Shown: positions 36,603-44,439 of the stretch, piece after piece | Position numbering within the stretch: position 1 is the first letter of the stretch | Layout: the number at the start of each line of letters is the position of its first letter | Origin: Streptomyces sp. CC228A | GTDB lineage: Bacteria; Actinomycetota; Actinomycetes; Streptomycetales; Streptomycetaceae | Length of the DNA stretch: 64,000 nt | Assembly (NCBI RefSeq): GCF_021390935.1 | Contig: NZ_JAJPUI010000002.1 | Coordinates: forward strand, 558,001 to 622,000 | Direction of reading: 5' to 3' | Made by a program: the position numbers and the translations under genes | The notes under the pieces: model-generated | What the model was told of the DNA's origin: nothing | The model's database searches: none | Seen by the model: only the letters and a program-made list of their open reading frames with translations

Positions 36603-37283
36603 TCAGTTCCGGACCCGCATGCGGTCCGTACTGTCCTCGCTCGGCTGGACGACGACGATGCCCTGGCCGGAGAAGGCCATCTGGTAGGCCTCGCCGCTGC
36701 CCCTCCCGATCAGGGAGCCGGCCTTGAAACTGCGCTTGCCCTTCACCTTCAGCGACGGCGACCAGGCGACGAGCGCGTCCGGGTCCACGTACGTCTCGTC
36801 CTCGCCGCGCCCGCAGTCGACGACGATCGGTGTGCCGCGCGAGGTGAGCGCGACCCAGCCGGTGCCGGAGATCTGCACGTTCCACAGGCCCTGACCCGCG
36901 AACTTGGCCATGCCCTTGACCCGTTCGACACCCCACTGGAGGTGCGCGTCGAACGCGAGGACGTTCGTGCCGTTGAGGGACAGGGCGTCGTTGTCCAGGT
37001 TCACGACGACGACGTCGGCGCCGTAGTCGGCGAGGTAGAGCAGCCCGTCGCCGGAGCACTTCATCAGGGGCGCGCCCTCACCGGTGACCCAGGAGGAGGC
37101 GATCTGCCGGACCGCAGGCGGGTTCGGCTCGTACTGGATGAAGCCCTCGTACGCGACGACGGAGCCGGTGCGGGCGAACAGGTCCTGCCCGGTGGCCATG
37201 GCGACCTTCAGCATGGCGTTGCCGTGGTTCTCCATACGGGCCGCGGCAGGGGTCGGGGCGTAGCCCGCGAGTTGCTGGTTCAT
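36603..37283 (-). CDS. AIM24-family protein, second of three
   Basis: 226 aa, same fold: NAMLKVAMATGQDLFARTGS, VVAYEGFIQYEP, LMKCSGDGLLYLADYGADV, PDALVAWSPSLKVKGK and MAFSGQGIVVVQPSE. ATG 37283 lies 14 bases after the stop of the TerD-AIM24 gene. It aligns with its neighbours along its whole length, so the three arose by duplication. Confidence 0.9.
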   Translation of the reverse strand: MNQQLAGYAPTPAAARMENHGNAMLKVAMATGQDLFARTGSVVAYEGFIQYEPNPPAVRQIASSWVTGEGAPLMKCSGDGLLYLADYGADVVVVNLDNDALSLNGTNVLAFDAHLQWGVERVKGMAKFAGQGLWNVQISGTGWVALTSRGTPIVVDCGRGEDETYVDPDALVAWSPSLKVKGKRSFKAGSLIGRGSGEAYQMAFSGQGIVVVQPSEDSTDRMRVRN

Positions 37284-37297
37284 GTGTCGGGTCCCCC

Positions 37298-39070
37298 TCA
37301 GACCTCGTACGGCTGGACGACGATGAAGTTCCCGGGCGCCCCGCGGAACTGCAGGTTCACGGTCTCCCCGCTGTGGCCGGGGAAAGCGTTCCTGCGCAGC
37401 CTGACCTGGCTGGACAGCACCACCTGGGAGGCCGCGGACCAGGCCACGACGGCGTTGCTGTCGGCGAAGGTGGTGGGGGTGACCGGCAGGACGACGGGCA
37501 CGCCGTGCGTCTTCACGACGACGGTGCCGGTGCCCTGGAACAGCATCGTGAAGAGGGCGCCGCCGGGTATGCCGTGGCCCTCGATGCGGCGCACCTCGTG
37601 GTGCAGCGACTCGTCGAAGGCGAGGACGTTCTCGGCGGACACGCAGATGCCGTCGCCCTGCAGCTCGATGGGGTGCAGGTGGGTGCCTTCCTCGGCGAGG
37701 AAGACCTGGCCGCGGCCGGAGCAGCGCATCAGCTGCATCTCCTGACCGGTGGCGTTGCCGACGATCCGCCCGGCGAATCCGGCGCCCTTGTAGCCGAACT
37801 CGACCTTGCCCTGGTACATGACCATGCTGCCCTGGCGGGCCAGGACGGGTGTCTGCCCGATGGCGAGGTCCACGCGCACCAGCTGCGGGTTCTGCGGTGT
37901 CCAGCGCTGGCCGGTGGGTGCCTCCCGGTACTTCTGCAGCGCGGCGGCGAGGCCGGGCCCCTGCGCGGCGACCGGGGCGCCGGGCACGGCGTGCGGCGGG
38001 GCGCCGACCGCGGGCTGCCCGTAGGGGGCGGGCCGGCCGTACGGCCCGGGCGGGACGGGTGCGGCGGGAGCCGCGGGGGCTGCCCGTACGGGGCGGCCTG
38101 GCCGTGCGGGACGGGTGCGACGGGGGCGGTGTGTGGCCGTGGGCGGCCGGATGGCCGTACGGGGCGGGCCCCCGTGGGGCGGCGTGTGGCCGTACGGGGC
38201 AGGGGCGCCGTGCGGCGGGGTCTGGCCGGGCAGGTGGCCGTGCGGCGCGGGCTGCGGAGGCCCGTACGGCGACGGGGCGGCCGGCGGGGCGGGCGGGGTC
38301 GGCGCGGGGGCCTGCGGCGCCAGCGGGGCCACCATGGTGGGCGCGGTGTGCACGGGCTGCTGCGGCGGCACGGCCGGGGCGGGCGCGGGGGCGGGCGCGG
38401 GCGGTGCGGGGGCCTGCGGGGCGCCGAACGCCGGCGCGGGTGCGGGTGCGGGTGCGGGTGCCGGCTGGGCCGGGCCGGGCGGCGGGGCGAACCCGGGGGC
38501 CGCACCCTGCGGCGCCTGCTGCGGCTGCGGCTGCGGGTCCTCGTCGAGGACCTCGCCGCCGAAGTTGCGGAGCAGCGCTTCGAGGCCGCCGTCGAAGCCC
38601 TGGCCGACGGCGGCGAAGCGCCATCCGTCCTTCCGGTAGAAGTCGCCGAGCATCACGGCCCGCTCGGTGCTAAACTCCGCGCCGCTGAACGCGTAGCGGG
38701 CGACCTCCTCGCCGCCGGCGACGATCCGCAGGTAGCCCGGCCCGACCTGGGACATCTGACCGGCGCCGTCGATCGTGGCGGTGAAGGCCAGCTTGTGGAT
38801 GCCCTCCGGCACCCGGTCGAGGGTGACGCGGAAGGACTCGGTGTCACCGGCCTGCGCGCCGAGCAGCTGGATGGACTCCTCGGGCGACTTCGGCTGGTTG
38901 AAGAAGACGAAGTAGCGGTCGTCCGAGAGCCGCTCGTCGGCGTCGAGACCGAAGCAGCTGATGTCGAAGGTCAGCCCCGGAGCCGCGATCTGCACGCCGA
39001 CGTACAGATCGGTGCCGGCGGTCAGATCACTGATCCGGGCCTTGTGGCCCCGTTGGAATTCCCTGGCCAT
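37298..39070 (-). CDS. TerD-AIM24 fusion protein, first of three
   Basis: 590 aa. Residues 1-180 are a TerD domain (tellurite/stress-resistance family, calcium-binding): MAREFQRGHKARISDLTAG, FNQPKSPEESIQLLG, SFRVTLDRVPEGIHKLAFTA, LGDFYRKDGWRFAAVGQGF. A 200-residue proline/alanine/glutamine-rich linker follows, and a C-terminal AIM24 domain ends NFIVVQPYEV. Within the linker (about 38075-38172) the reading frame drifts through all three frames: PYGHPAAHGH and VAPVPHGQAAPYGQPP, which match the rest of the linker, are out of frame. Three single-base deletions would explain this while keeping the gene open. ATG 39070. Confidence 0.88.
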   Translation of the reverse strand: MAREFQRGHKARISDLTAGTDLYVGVQIAAPGLTFDISCFGLDADERLSDDRYFVFFNQPKSPEESIQLLGAQAGDTESFRVTLDRVPEGIHKLAFTATIDGAGQMSQVGPGYLRIVAGGEEVARYAFSGAEFSTERAVMLGDFYRKDGWRFAAVGQGFDGGLEALLRNFGGEVLDEDPQPQPQQAPQGAAPGFAPPPGPAQPAPAPAPAPAPAFGAPQAPAPPAPAPAPAPAVPPQQPVHTAPTMVAPLAPQAPAPTPPAPPAAPSPYGPPQPAPHGHLPGQTPPHGAPAPYGHTPPHGGPPRTAIRPPTATHRPRRTRPARPGRPVRAAPAAPAAPVPPGPYGRPAPYGQPAVGAPPHAVPGAPVAAQGPGLAAALQKYREAPTGQRWTPQNPQLVRVDLAIGQTPVLARQGSMVMYQGKVEFGYKGAGFAGRIVGNATGQEMQLMRCSGRGQVFLAEEGTHLHPIELQGDGICVSAENVLAFDESLHHEVRRIEGHGIPGGALFTMLFQGTGTVVVKTHGVPVVLPVTPTTFADSNAVVAWSAASQVVLSSQVRLRRNAFPGHSGETVNLQFRGAPGNFIVVQPYEV

Positions 39071-39190
39071 GCGTAACGACCGTCCCCCATCCCGGATGGT
39101 GTGTGCGTCGCGCCAGGCTAACGGCTGGGTACGACGGCGACCACGCCCCGGGGCGCCGCGGGCGTCGACTGGTACGGAGTCGGTACAGGG

Positions 39191-39318
39191 CGGCTTCCGC
39201 TCACTCGGCGGGCGGACCAGGACGGCTTCCGCTCACTCGGCGGGCGGACCAGGGCGGCTCCCGCTCACTCGGCGGGCGGAACAGGACGGCTTCCGCTCAC
39301 TCGGCGGGCGGACCGGGC
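39191..39318. repeat. 32-bp tandem repeat, four copies, overlapping a gene's 3' end
   Basis: Units opening cggcttccgctcactcggcg start at 39191, 39223, 39255 and 39287. The last unit contains the final codons and stop of the minus-strand peptidase gene (39297), so the other three are extra copies of that gene's 3' end laid out downstream of it. Confidence 0.92.
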
Positions 39319-39872
39319 GGGTGGGGCAGCCGGGCGGCGGCGACCACTCCCTCCAGGTAGCCGCGGGCGCGCTCGGTGCGCGGGTAGGACTCCAGCAGCC
39401 GCCAGAAGCGCGGCCCGTGGCCGGGGACGAGCAGGTGGGCGAGCTCGTGGAGGAGCACGTAGTCGACCACGTACTCGGGCATGCCCTGAAGGCGGTGGGA
39501 CAGCCGGATGCTGCCCTCGGCGGGGGTGCACGACCCCCATCGGGTGTTCTGGTTGGTCACCCAGCGCACGGACGCCGGGCGGGCGCGCCCGTCGAGGTAC
39601 TGGTCCGAGAGGCGCGCGGCCCGTTCGGCGAGCTCCGAGTCGCCGAGGAGGCGCCTGCGTTCCTGAGCCGCGAGCCTGTCGAGCATCACGGTGACCCAGC
39701 GTCGCTCCTCGGCCTCCGACATGCGGGCCGGGATGAGCACGACGGTGCGGTCGCCCTCGCGGTAGGCGGACACGGTCCTGCGGCGCCGGGTGCTCCTGCG
39801 TACTTCCACGGCGGACGTGCCGCGTCCGGCGGGCGGAGCGCTGGTCGGTCGGTGCGGGGGCTGGGCGGACAC
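39297..39872 (-). CDS. YgjP/M48-type metallopeptidase
   Basis: 191 aa. The zinc helix is YVVDYVLLHELAHLLVPGHG with HELAH plus a downstream His and the FW pair of PRFWRLLE, and WGSC in TRWGSCTPAEGSIRLS, the hallmarks of the YgjP/WLM group of predicted metal-dependent hydrolases. No signal peptide, so cytoplasmic. GTG 39872 has no ribosome site, but TACCGT lies six bases upstream on the minus strand (39884-39879), so it may be leaderless. The 3' end is duplicated in the adjoining repeats. Confidence 0.85.
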   Translation of the reverse strand: MSAQPPHRPTSAPPAGRGTSAVEVRRSTRRRRTVSAYREGDRTVVLIPARMSEAEERRWVTVMLDRLAAQERRRLLGDSELAERAARLSDQYLDGRARPASVRWVTNQNTRWGSCTPAEGSIRLSHRLQGMPEYVVDYVLLHELAHLLVPGHGPRFWRLLESYPRTERARGYLEGVVAAARLPHPPGPPAE

Positions 39873-40065
39873 GCCCCGACGGTACCCGCTGGGTGCGGGG
39901 AAGTCCCCCACCTCCCGGGCCCGCGCACGCCCCGTCCACAACCGCGCACCATTCGTATGACCGGTGGGCGGCCCTGTGGACGGCGCTCGGCGCGGACTCG
40001 GTCTCCTCCGCCATGCTGCGGATGTCAGCGGAGGGCGGTCGGAGACGGAACGGGGTGACCGGAGC

Positions 40066-41197
40066 ATGCATCCGATGGTGAAGCCGGCGCTGCGGCAGGC
40101 GTGGCGGGACCTGCAGTACGTGCAGTGCGGGGTGGCGCCCGCGCACGCGGTGGTGGTGGGCCCGGTGGACACGACGACGGGCAGCCTCCTGGGCCTGCTC
40201 GACGGGACGCGAGGGATCGGGCTGCTGCGGGAGGAGGCGCGCGCCCTCGGTGTGCCGGACGAACGGCTGGACGGCCTCCTCGCCCGGTTGGCGGCCGCGG
40301 GGCTGCTCGACGACACGGCGGCCGGGGATCCGGCGGTGGAGCCGGTGCGGCGGCGGCAGGGGGCCCTCGACCGCCTGCGGGCGGACCTGGCGTCGCTGTC
40401 GGTGGTGCACAGGGAGCCGGGCGGGGCGATACGGCGGCTCGCGGCGCGGGCCGGGATGCGGGTGCAGGTGCGGGGCGCGGGCCGGGTGGGGGCGGCCGCC
40501 GCGGCGCTGCTGTCGGCGGCTGGCGTGGGCCGGGTGGAGGTGCGGGACGGCGGGTGCGTGGAGCCGTGGGACGTGGCGCCGGGCGGACTGCCCGCCGAGT
40601 CGGTGGGTGAGCGCCGTGACGTGTCGGCGCGCGGGCTGGTGTGCCGCGCGGCCCCCGGTGCCGGGGGCGCTCGTCCGCCGGGCCGCGTCGCACGGGGCAG
40701 GCAGGGGGCGGGCGGAGCCGGCGCTGTCGCTGGTGCTGGTGGCGCCGCGGGACGGCCTGGAGGCGTACGCCCCGGATCCGGTGACGGCGGACCAGTGGGT
40801 GGAGACGGGGACACCGCACCTGTTCGCCGGGGTGCTGGAGGCGACTGGCGTGGTGGGGCCGCTGGTCCTCCCCGGCGGCACGGCGTGCGCCCGCTGCGTG
40901 GACCTGCACCGCACGGACCGTGATCCGGCGTGGCCGCGGCTGACGGCGCAGTGGCGGTCCGGTCGGCGGCGGCCCGGGCCGGCCGGGGATGTGGCGCTGG
41001 CGTCCGCTGTGGCGGGGCTGGCGGCGGCGCACGCCCTGGCCTTCCTCGACGGGGAGGCGCCCGCGAGCGCCGGGGCGCGGTGGGAGGTGGCGTCGCCGCT
41101 GCTGGCATGGCGGTCGGAGCAGGTGGCGCCGCACTCCGACTGCCGGTGTGGAGCGGCCGTCGGCGCCGGAGAGGAGCAGGCCACAATGGCGGGGTAA
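40066..41197 (+). CDS. ThiF/HesA-like (E1-like) protein, frameshifted in this sequence
   Basis: About 376 aa when repaired. The N-terminal 120 residues (MVKPALRQAWRDLQYVQCGV) resemble the winged domain ahead of ThiF folds; GAGRVGAAAAALLSAAGVGRVEV is the nucleotide-binding glycine loop; the C-terminal half has CARCVDLHRTDRDPAWPRL and a closing CRCG, likely a zinc site. The frame is lost at about 40645-40650 in ggcccccgg: removing one C gives 377 codons. Whether it still activates a substrate carboxylate is unknown. ATG 40066 or 40075 (better spaced from ggag at 40061). It ends 61 bases before the ABC1 kinase gene on the same strand. Confidence 0.72.
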
Positions 41198-41258
41198 CGG
41201 CCGTCCGTGGCGCCATCGGGACGAACACGGCTCGGCTTCCAGGGATTTGGAGGGGCGC

Positions 41259-42623
41259 ATGTCGGATCTTCCGCGGAAGGCGGTCACCCGGACCGCCAAG
41301 TTGGCAGCGTTGCCCTTGGGGTTCGCCGGTAGGGCCACCTGGGGGCTGGGCAAGCGGATCGGAGGCAAGTCCGCCGAGATCGTGGCGCGGGAACTGCAGC
41401 AGCGGACCGCCGAGCAGCTGTTCAAGGTGCTCGGCGAGCTCAAGGGCGGGGCGATGAAGCTGGGCCAGGCGCTGTCCGTTTTCGAGTCCGCCCTGCCCGA
41501 GGAGGTCGCAGGACCGTACCGGGCGGCCCTGACGAAGCTCCAGGAAGCTGCGCCGCCGATGCCGACGAGCACCGTGCACGCGGTCCTGGAGGAGCGGCTC
41601 GGAGCGGACTGGCGGGAGCTGCTCCCGGAGTTCGACGACAAGCCGGCGGCCGCCGCGTCGATAGGCCAGGTGCACCGGGCGGTGTGGCACGACGGACGCG
41701 ATGTCGCGGTGAAGGTGCAGTACCCGGGGGCGGGCGAGGCTCTCCTCTCCGACCTGGCGCAGCTCGGCCGCTTCGCCCGCCTGCTGGGACCGCTGGTGCC
41801 GGGCATGGACATCAAACCGCTGATCACCGAGTTGCGGGACCGGGTGGCGGAGGAGCTGGACTACGGGCTGGAGGCGCGGTCCCAGCAGTTGCACGCCGCC
41901 GAGTTCGCCGACGACCCGCACGTGGTCGTGCCGGACGTGGTGCACCAGTCGGAGCAGGTCCTGGTGACGGAGTGGATCGACGGGACACCTCTCTCGGAGA
42001 TCATCGCGGAGGGCACGGCCGAGCAGCGGGACCGGGCGGGCCAGTTGCTGGCACGGTTCCTGTTCTCCGGCCCCGCCCGGACGGGGCTGCTCCACGCCGA
42101 CCCGCACCCGGGCAACTTCCGGCTCCTGCCCGGCGAAGGCGACGGCGACCTCCGCCTGGGCGTTCTGGACTTCGGTACGGTCGACCGGCTGCCGGGCGGC
42201 CTGCCGGAGACCATCGGCACCTGCCTGCGGACGGCGCTGGCAGGCGAGGCGGACACCGTGTACGCGCTGCTGCGCGACGAGGGGTTCGTGAGGGAGTCGA
42301 TCGACCTCGATCCCGACGAGGTGCTCGACTACCTGCTGCCCATCATCGAGCCCGCGGGGGCGGAGGAGTTCACGTTCACGCGGGACTGGCTGCGCACCCA
42401 GGCGGCCAGGATCGCCGACCCCCGCTCCCCCGCGCACCAGCTGGGCAAGCGCCTGAACCTGCCGCCTTCCTACCTGCTGATCCACCGGGTGACCCTCAGC
42501 ACGATAGGCGTCCTGTGCCAGCTGAACGCCACGGTGCGCCTGAGAGACGAACTGGAGACCTGGTTGCCGGGCTTCGCCGGGGACGGGCAGCCCGCGGCCG
42601 CCCCGACGGGAGGCGCCTCCTGA
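41259..42623 (+). CDS. ABC1/UbiB-family atypical kinase
   Basis: 454 aa. Family motifs in order: ELKGGAMKLGQALSVF (KxGQ), AAAASIGQVHRA (alanine-rich loop), VAVKVQYPG (ATP lysine), VLVTEWIDGTP, LHADPHPGNF and LGVLDFGTVDRL. UbiB/ADCK proteins support quinone or lipid metabolism by ATPase-like activity; the actinobacterial member's role is unknown. ATG 41259 has ggagggg three bases upstream. A hairpin follows the gene. Confidence 0.9.
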   Translation: MSDLPRKAVTRTAKLAALPLGFAGRATWGLGKRIGGKSAEIVARELQQRTAEQLFKVLGELKGGAMKLGQALSVFESALPEEVAGPYRAALTKLQEAAPPMPTSTVHAVLEERLGADWRELLPEFDDKPAAAASIGQVHRAVWHDGRDVAVKVQYPGAGEALLSDLAQLGRFARLLGPLVPGMDIKPLITELRDRVAEELDYGLEARSQQLHAAEFADDPHVVVPDVVHQSEQVLVTEWIDGTPLSEIIAEGTAEQRDRAGQLLARFLFSGPARTGLLHADPHPGNFRLLPGEGDGDLRLGVLDFGTVDRLPGGLPETIGTCLRTALAGEADTVYALLRDEGFVRESIDLDPDEVLDYLLPIIEPAGAEEFTFTRDWLRTQAARIADPRSPAHQLGKRLNLPPSYLLIHRVTLSTIGVLCQLNATVRLRDELETWLPGFAGDGQPAAAPTGGAS

Positions 42624-42655
42624 CGGCTCGGGCAGGGGCACCGCGAGGACGAGGG

Positions 42656-42689
42656 CCCGGCCCCCGCGGGGCGGGCTCCCGGGCCGGGT
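42656..42689 (+). terminator. Probable terminator after the ABC1 kinase gene
   Basis: Inverted repeat cccggcccc-type stem, ccggccc near 42657-42664 with gggccgg near 42681-42688, 33 bases after the stop; GC-rich loop. Confidence 0.5.
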
Positions 42690-42752
42690 GTTCCGTGGGG
42701 TGCCCGGCTGCTTCCGTGAGCCCCGCGGGCCCGCGGCAGCCCCCTCCTGGGG

Positions 42753-42953
42753 TCACCACCAGGAGGAGTCGAGGCGGCTCTCGATGGCTCTGAGGTGGGT
42801 GCGGGCGCAGGTCTCGCAGAAGTAGAGCCTGGTGCCGTTCTCGACGGAGCACGTCCAGGTGAGGGGGACGCCTTCGGCGGTCCGGCCGCAGCGGGTGCAG
42901 GTGACGGTGTTCGGGCGGGGCGGCGGGGGTTCGGGGGTCTGGTCGTTCACCAC
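42753..42953 (-). CDS. Small zinc-ribbon protein
   Basis: 65 aa. CTRCG and CETCA form two Cys pairs 27 residues apart (TCTRCGRTAEGVPLTW...YFCETCARTHLRAIE), the pattern of a small treble-clef or ribbon protein. It ends in two tryptophans. The start is one of two adjacent GTG codons (42953 or 42950). A short hairpin, cctcctgg/ccaggagg at 42743-42766, overlaps its stop. Function unknown. Confidence 0.75.
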   Translation of the reverse strand: MVNDQTPEPPPPRPNTVTCTRCGRTAEGVPLTWTCSVENGTRLYFCETCARTHLRAIESRLDSSWW

Positions 42954-42994
42954 GAGACGATAACTCCCGGTGTGGCCCGTTCCGGGTACAACGC

Positions 42995-43031
42995 ACCGCG
43001 GGGGCCGGTCCGTTCGGACGGCCCCCGCGGT
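42995..43031 (-). terminator. Terminator after the wblC operon
   Basis: accgcgggggcc (42995-43006) / ggccccccgcggt-type arm (43020-43031), with further pairing inwards, 15 bases 3' of the last gene of the wblC operon. Confidence 0.75.
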
Positions 43032-43045
43032 GGCTGGTGCGGTGC

Positions 43046-43369
43046 TTACTGCATGACGGCCATGGCCAGGGCGCGGCGGGCGCGCAGGGAGGCGCGCTCG
43101 GCGCGGCGCTGCATCCGCCGGGCGGCGATCAGGCGTGAGCCCGGGCGTCGCTGCTCGGCTTCGCGCAGGCGCTCGTGCATATGGGCACGGGCCAGGGCTT
43201 CTGGGATGAGTTGCATTTCTCGGGTCCTGTTCTGGCGCGCGGCGTGGGCGCCGAGGGTGGTGACGTCAGGGGTCGCGGAGCCCATGGGCTCGCGGGTGGA
43301 AGAGGTCATCGGGGCCTGCTTCTGGGGGTCGTGCGTGAGGGGGCGATCGATCGTTCCGGTGGTGTTCAT
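43046..43369 (-). CDS. Hypothetical protein translationally coupled to wblC
   Basis: 107 aa, arginine- and alanine-rich with a helical, basic C-terminal half (RLIAARRMQRRAERASLRAR). No family recognised. ATG 43369 overlaps the wblC stop (ATGA), so it is made together with WblC and is probably induced by the same antibiotics. The basic helix could bind nucleic acid, but this is a guess. Confidence 0.72.
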   Translation of the reverse strand: MNTTGTIDRPLTHDPQKQAPMTSSTREPMGSATPDVTTLGAHAARQNRTREMQLIPEALARAHMHERLREAEQRRPGSRLIAARRMQRRAERASLRARRALAMAVMQ

Positions 43370-43734
43370 GCCGTGACCGGGTTCTTGCGCGGGCGGCCGC
43401 GGGGCCGCTTGCGGGCGACGACGACGCCCTGGACGAACAGCTCACCGCCCCAGACGCCCCACGGCTCGCGCCGCTCCTTGGCACCCGCGAGGCAGGCGGC
43501 CATCAGGGGGCAGGTGCGGCAGAGGGACTTGGCGTACTCCACGTCGGCCGGCGACTCGGCGAAGAAGACCTCCGGGTCGTAGGAACGGCAGGGTACGGGT
43601 ACGCCGAGGTTCTCGATGGCGTCGTCGAGCGCGGTGAGCGCGGTGAGGGCGGTCACGTCGTGGTCCTTCGGGAGGCCGAGCGGGGGGATCGTTTCGGAGG
43701 GCGGTACGGACGGGGCGTGCGCTTCGAGTTGCAC
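43366..43734 (-). CDS. wblC: WhiB-like regulator WblC (WhiB7 type)
   Basis: 122-aa iron-sulphur transcription factor that binds the principal sigma factor and activates intrinsic antibiotic-resistance genes. The four cluster cysteines are in VPCRSYD, LCRTCPLMAAC; the turn GVWGG follows; and the C-terminal AT-hook RPRGRPRKN marks the WhiB7/WblC subclass. GTG 43734 has gagga about ten bases upstream. The gene lies behind a long leader with a translated ORF and an attenuator, as expected for antibiotic-triggered induction, and overlaps a small downstream gene. Confidence 0.95.
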   Translation of the reverse strand: MQLEAHAPSVPPSETIPPLGLPKDHDVTALTALTALDDAIENLGVPVPCRSYDPEVFFAESPADVEYAKSLCRTCPLMAACLAGAKERREPWGVWGGELFVQGVVVARKRPRGRPRKNPVTA

Positions 43735-43836
43735 GGTGGTGTTTTCCTCGTCTGGTCGGTCCGGCCGGTCGGCCGGTGGGCTGGTACCGGGTACTGCTTG
43801 GTCCCGAGGCGCCTTCTCTGCGTTCGCCCCGTGCGG

Positions 43837-43880
43837 GGAAAACAGAAGGGCCGCGGATCCCGGGTGGGGTTCCGCGGCCC
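43837..43880 (-). terminator. Attenuator in the wblC leader
   Basis: Rho-independent terminator read on the minus strand: gggccgcgga (43880-43871), loop, tccgcggccc (43857-43848), then ttctgttttcc, a rare T-rich tail in this GC-rich window. It lies 24 bases after the leader ORF stop and about 100 bases before the wblC start. Stalling of ribosomes in the leader would be expected to prevent it forming. Confidence 0.85.
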
Positions 43881-43904
43881 TGAAGGCGCCGGCCTGATGC
43901 TGGA

Positions 43905-44270
43905 TCAGGCTGGATCACTCCAGGGTTCGAGCCCGCGGAAGGCCCACATCGTGTGGTGCTGCTGCGTCTGCTTCTGGTTGCCGGCACCGGTCGCCGCGAT
44001 GACATAGGCCGGGGCCTCTGCCACTGCTACTCCTGCTTCCAGTGCCTTGGTCGGTCGCTCATCGGCCAGGAGACCCTCGGCGACGGGGAACTCAGGCAGG
44101 AGGAACGACGGACGGACGGCCCGGCAGCCGGACAGACCGGTGGCGGTGAACGCGGAGCGGGTACGGCCGGACAGGCCGGACATGCCGAGCGAGCAGGCGG
44201 AGGCGACCGAGCGATCGGTCATTTTGGCGGTGCTGACGAAGCTGATGGTGCTGGTGTTGATGCTGATCAC
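43905..44270 (-). CDS. Leader ORF of wblC
   Basis: 121 codons from GTG 44270 (ggagg eight bases upstream) to a stop 24 bases before the attenuator. It opens VISINTSTISFVSTAKMTDR and ends TMWAFRGLEPWSDPA. Its frame is open and SD-supported, and its position fits the upstream ORF of WhiB7-type leaders, whose translation senses ribosome-targeting drugs. The protein itself may be irrelevant; a serine/threonine-rich start and the Gln-rich QKQTQQHHT stretch could be slow to translate. A shorter ORF from the ATG of MWAFRG is also possible. Confidence 0.75.
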   Translation of the reverse strand: MISINTSTISFVSTAKMTDRSVASACSLGMSGLSGRTRSAFTATGLSGCRAVRPSFLLPEFPVAEGLLADERPTKALEAGVAVAEAPAYVIAATGAGNQKQTQQHHTMWAFRGLEPWSDPA

Positions 44271-44386
44271 TGGGCTCGCCTCCTCTCGGCGTCTCGGGGG
44301 GATCGGGCAGAGCCGTTCCCACGGGTATTCGGATAAGTACAGCACGACGACAGCGCTTCAGAGAAGTCGCCGTTCGCGTGGTTAAG

Positions 44387-44425
44387 AACCTATGGGGCTC
44401 CCTGGGGCGGGCGCAAACTATTTTT
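44387..44425 (-). promoter_or_regulatory. Candidate wblC promoter with AT-rich activator block
   Basis: On the minus strand an AT-rich block (aaaaatagttt, 44425-44415) precedes gtttgc, an 18-base spacer and cataggtt (44394-44387). WhiB7/WblC binds AT-rich DNA next to the -35 box through its AT-hook, so this fits autoactivation. The AT block is striking in this DNA; exact hexamers are uncertain. Confidence 0.45.
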
Positions 44426-44439
44426 CCGACGAGTTCGTC

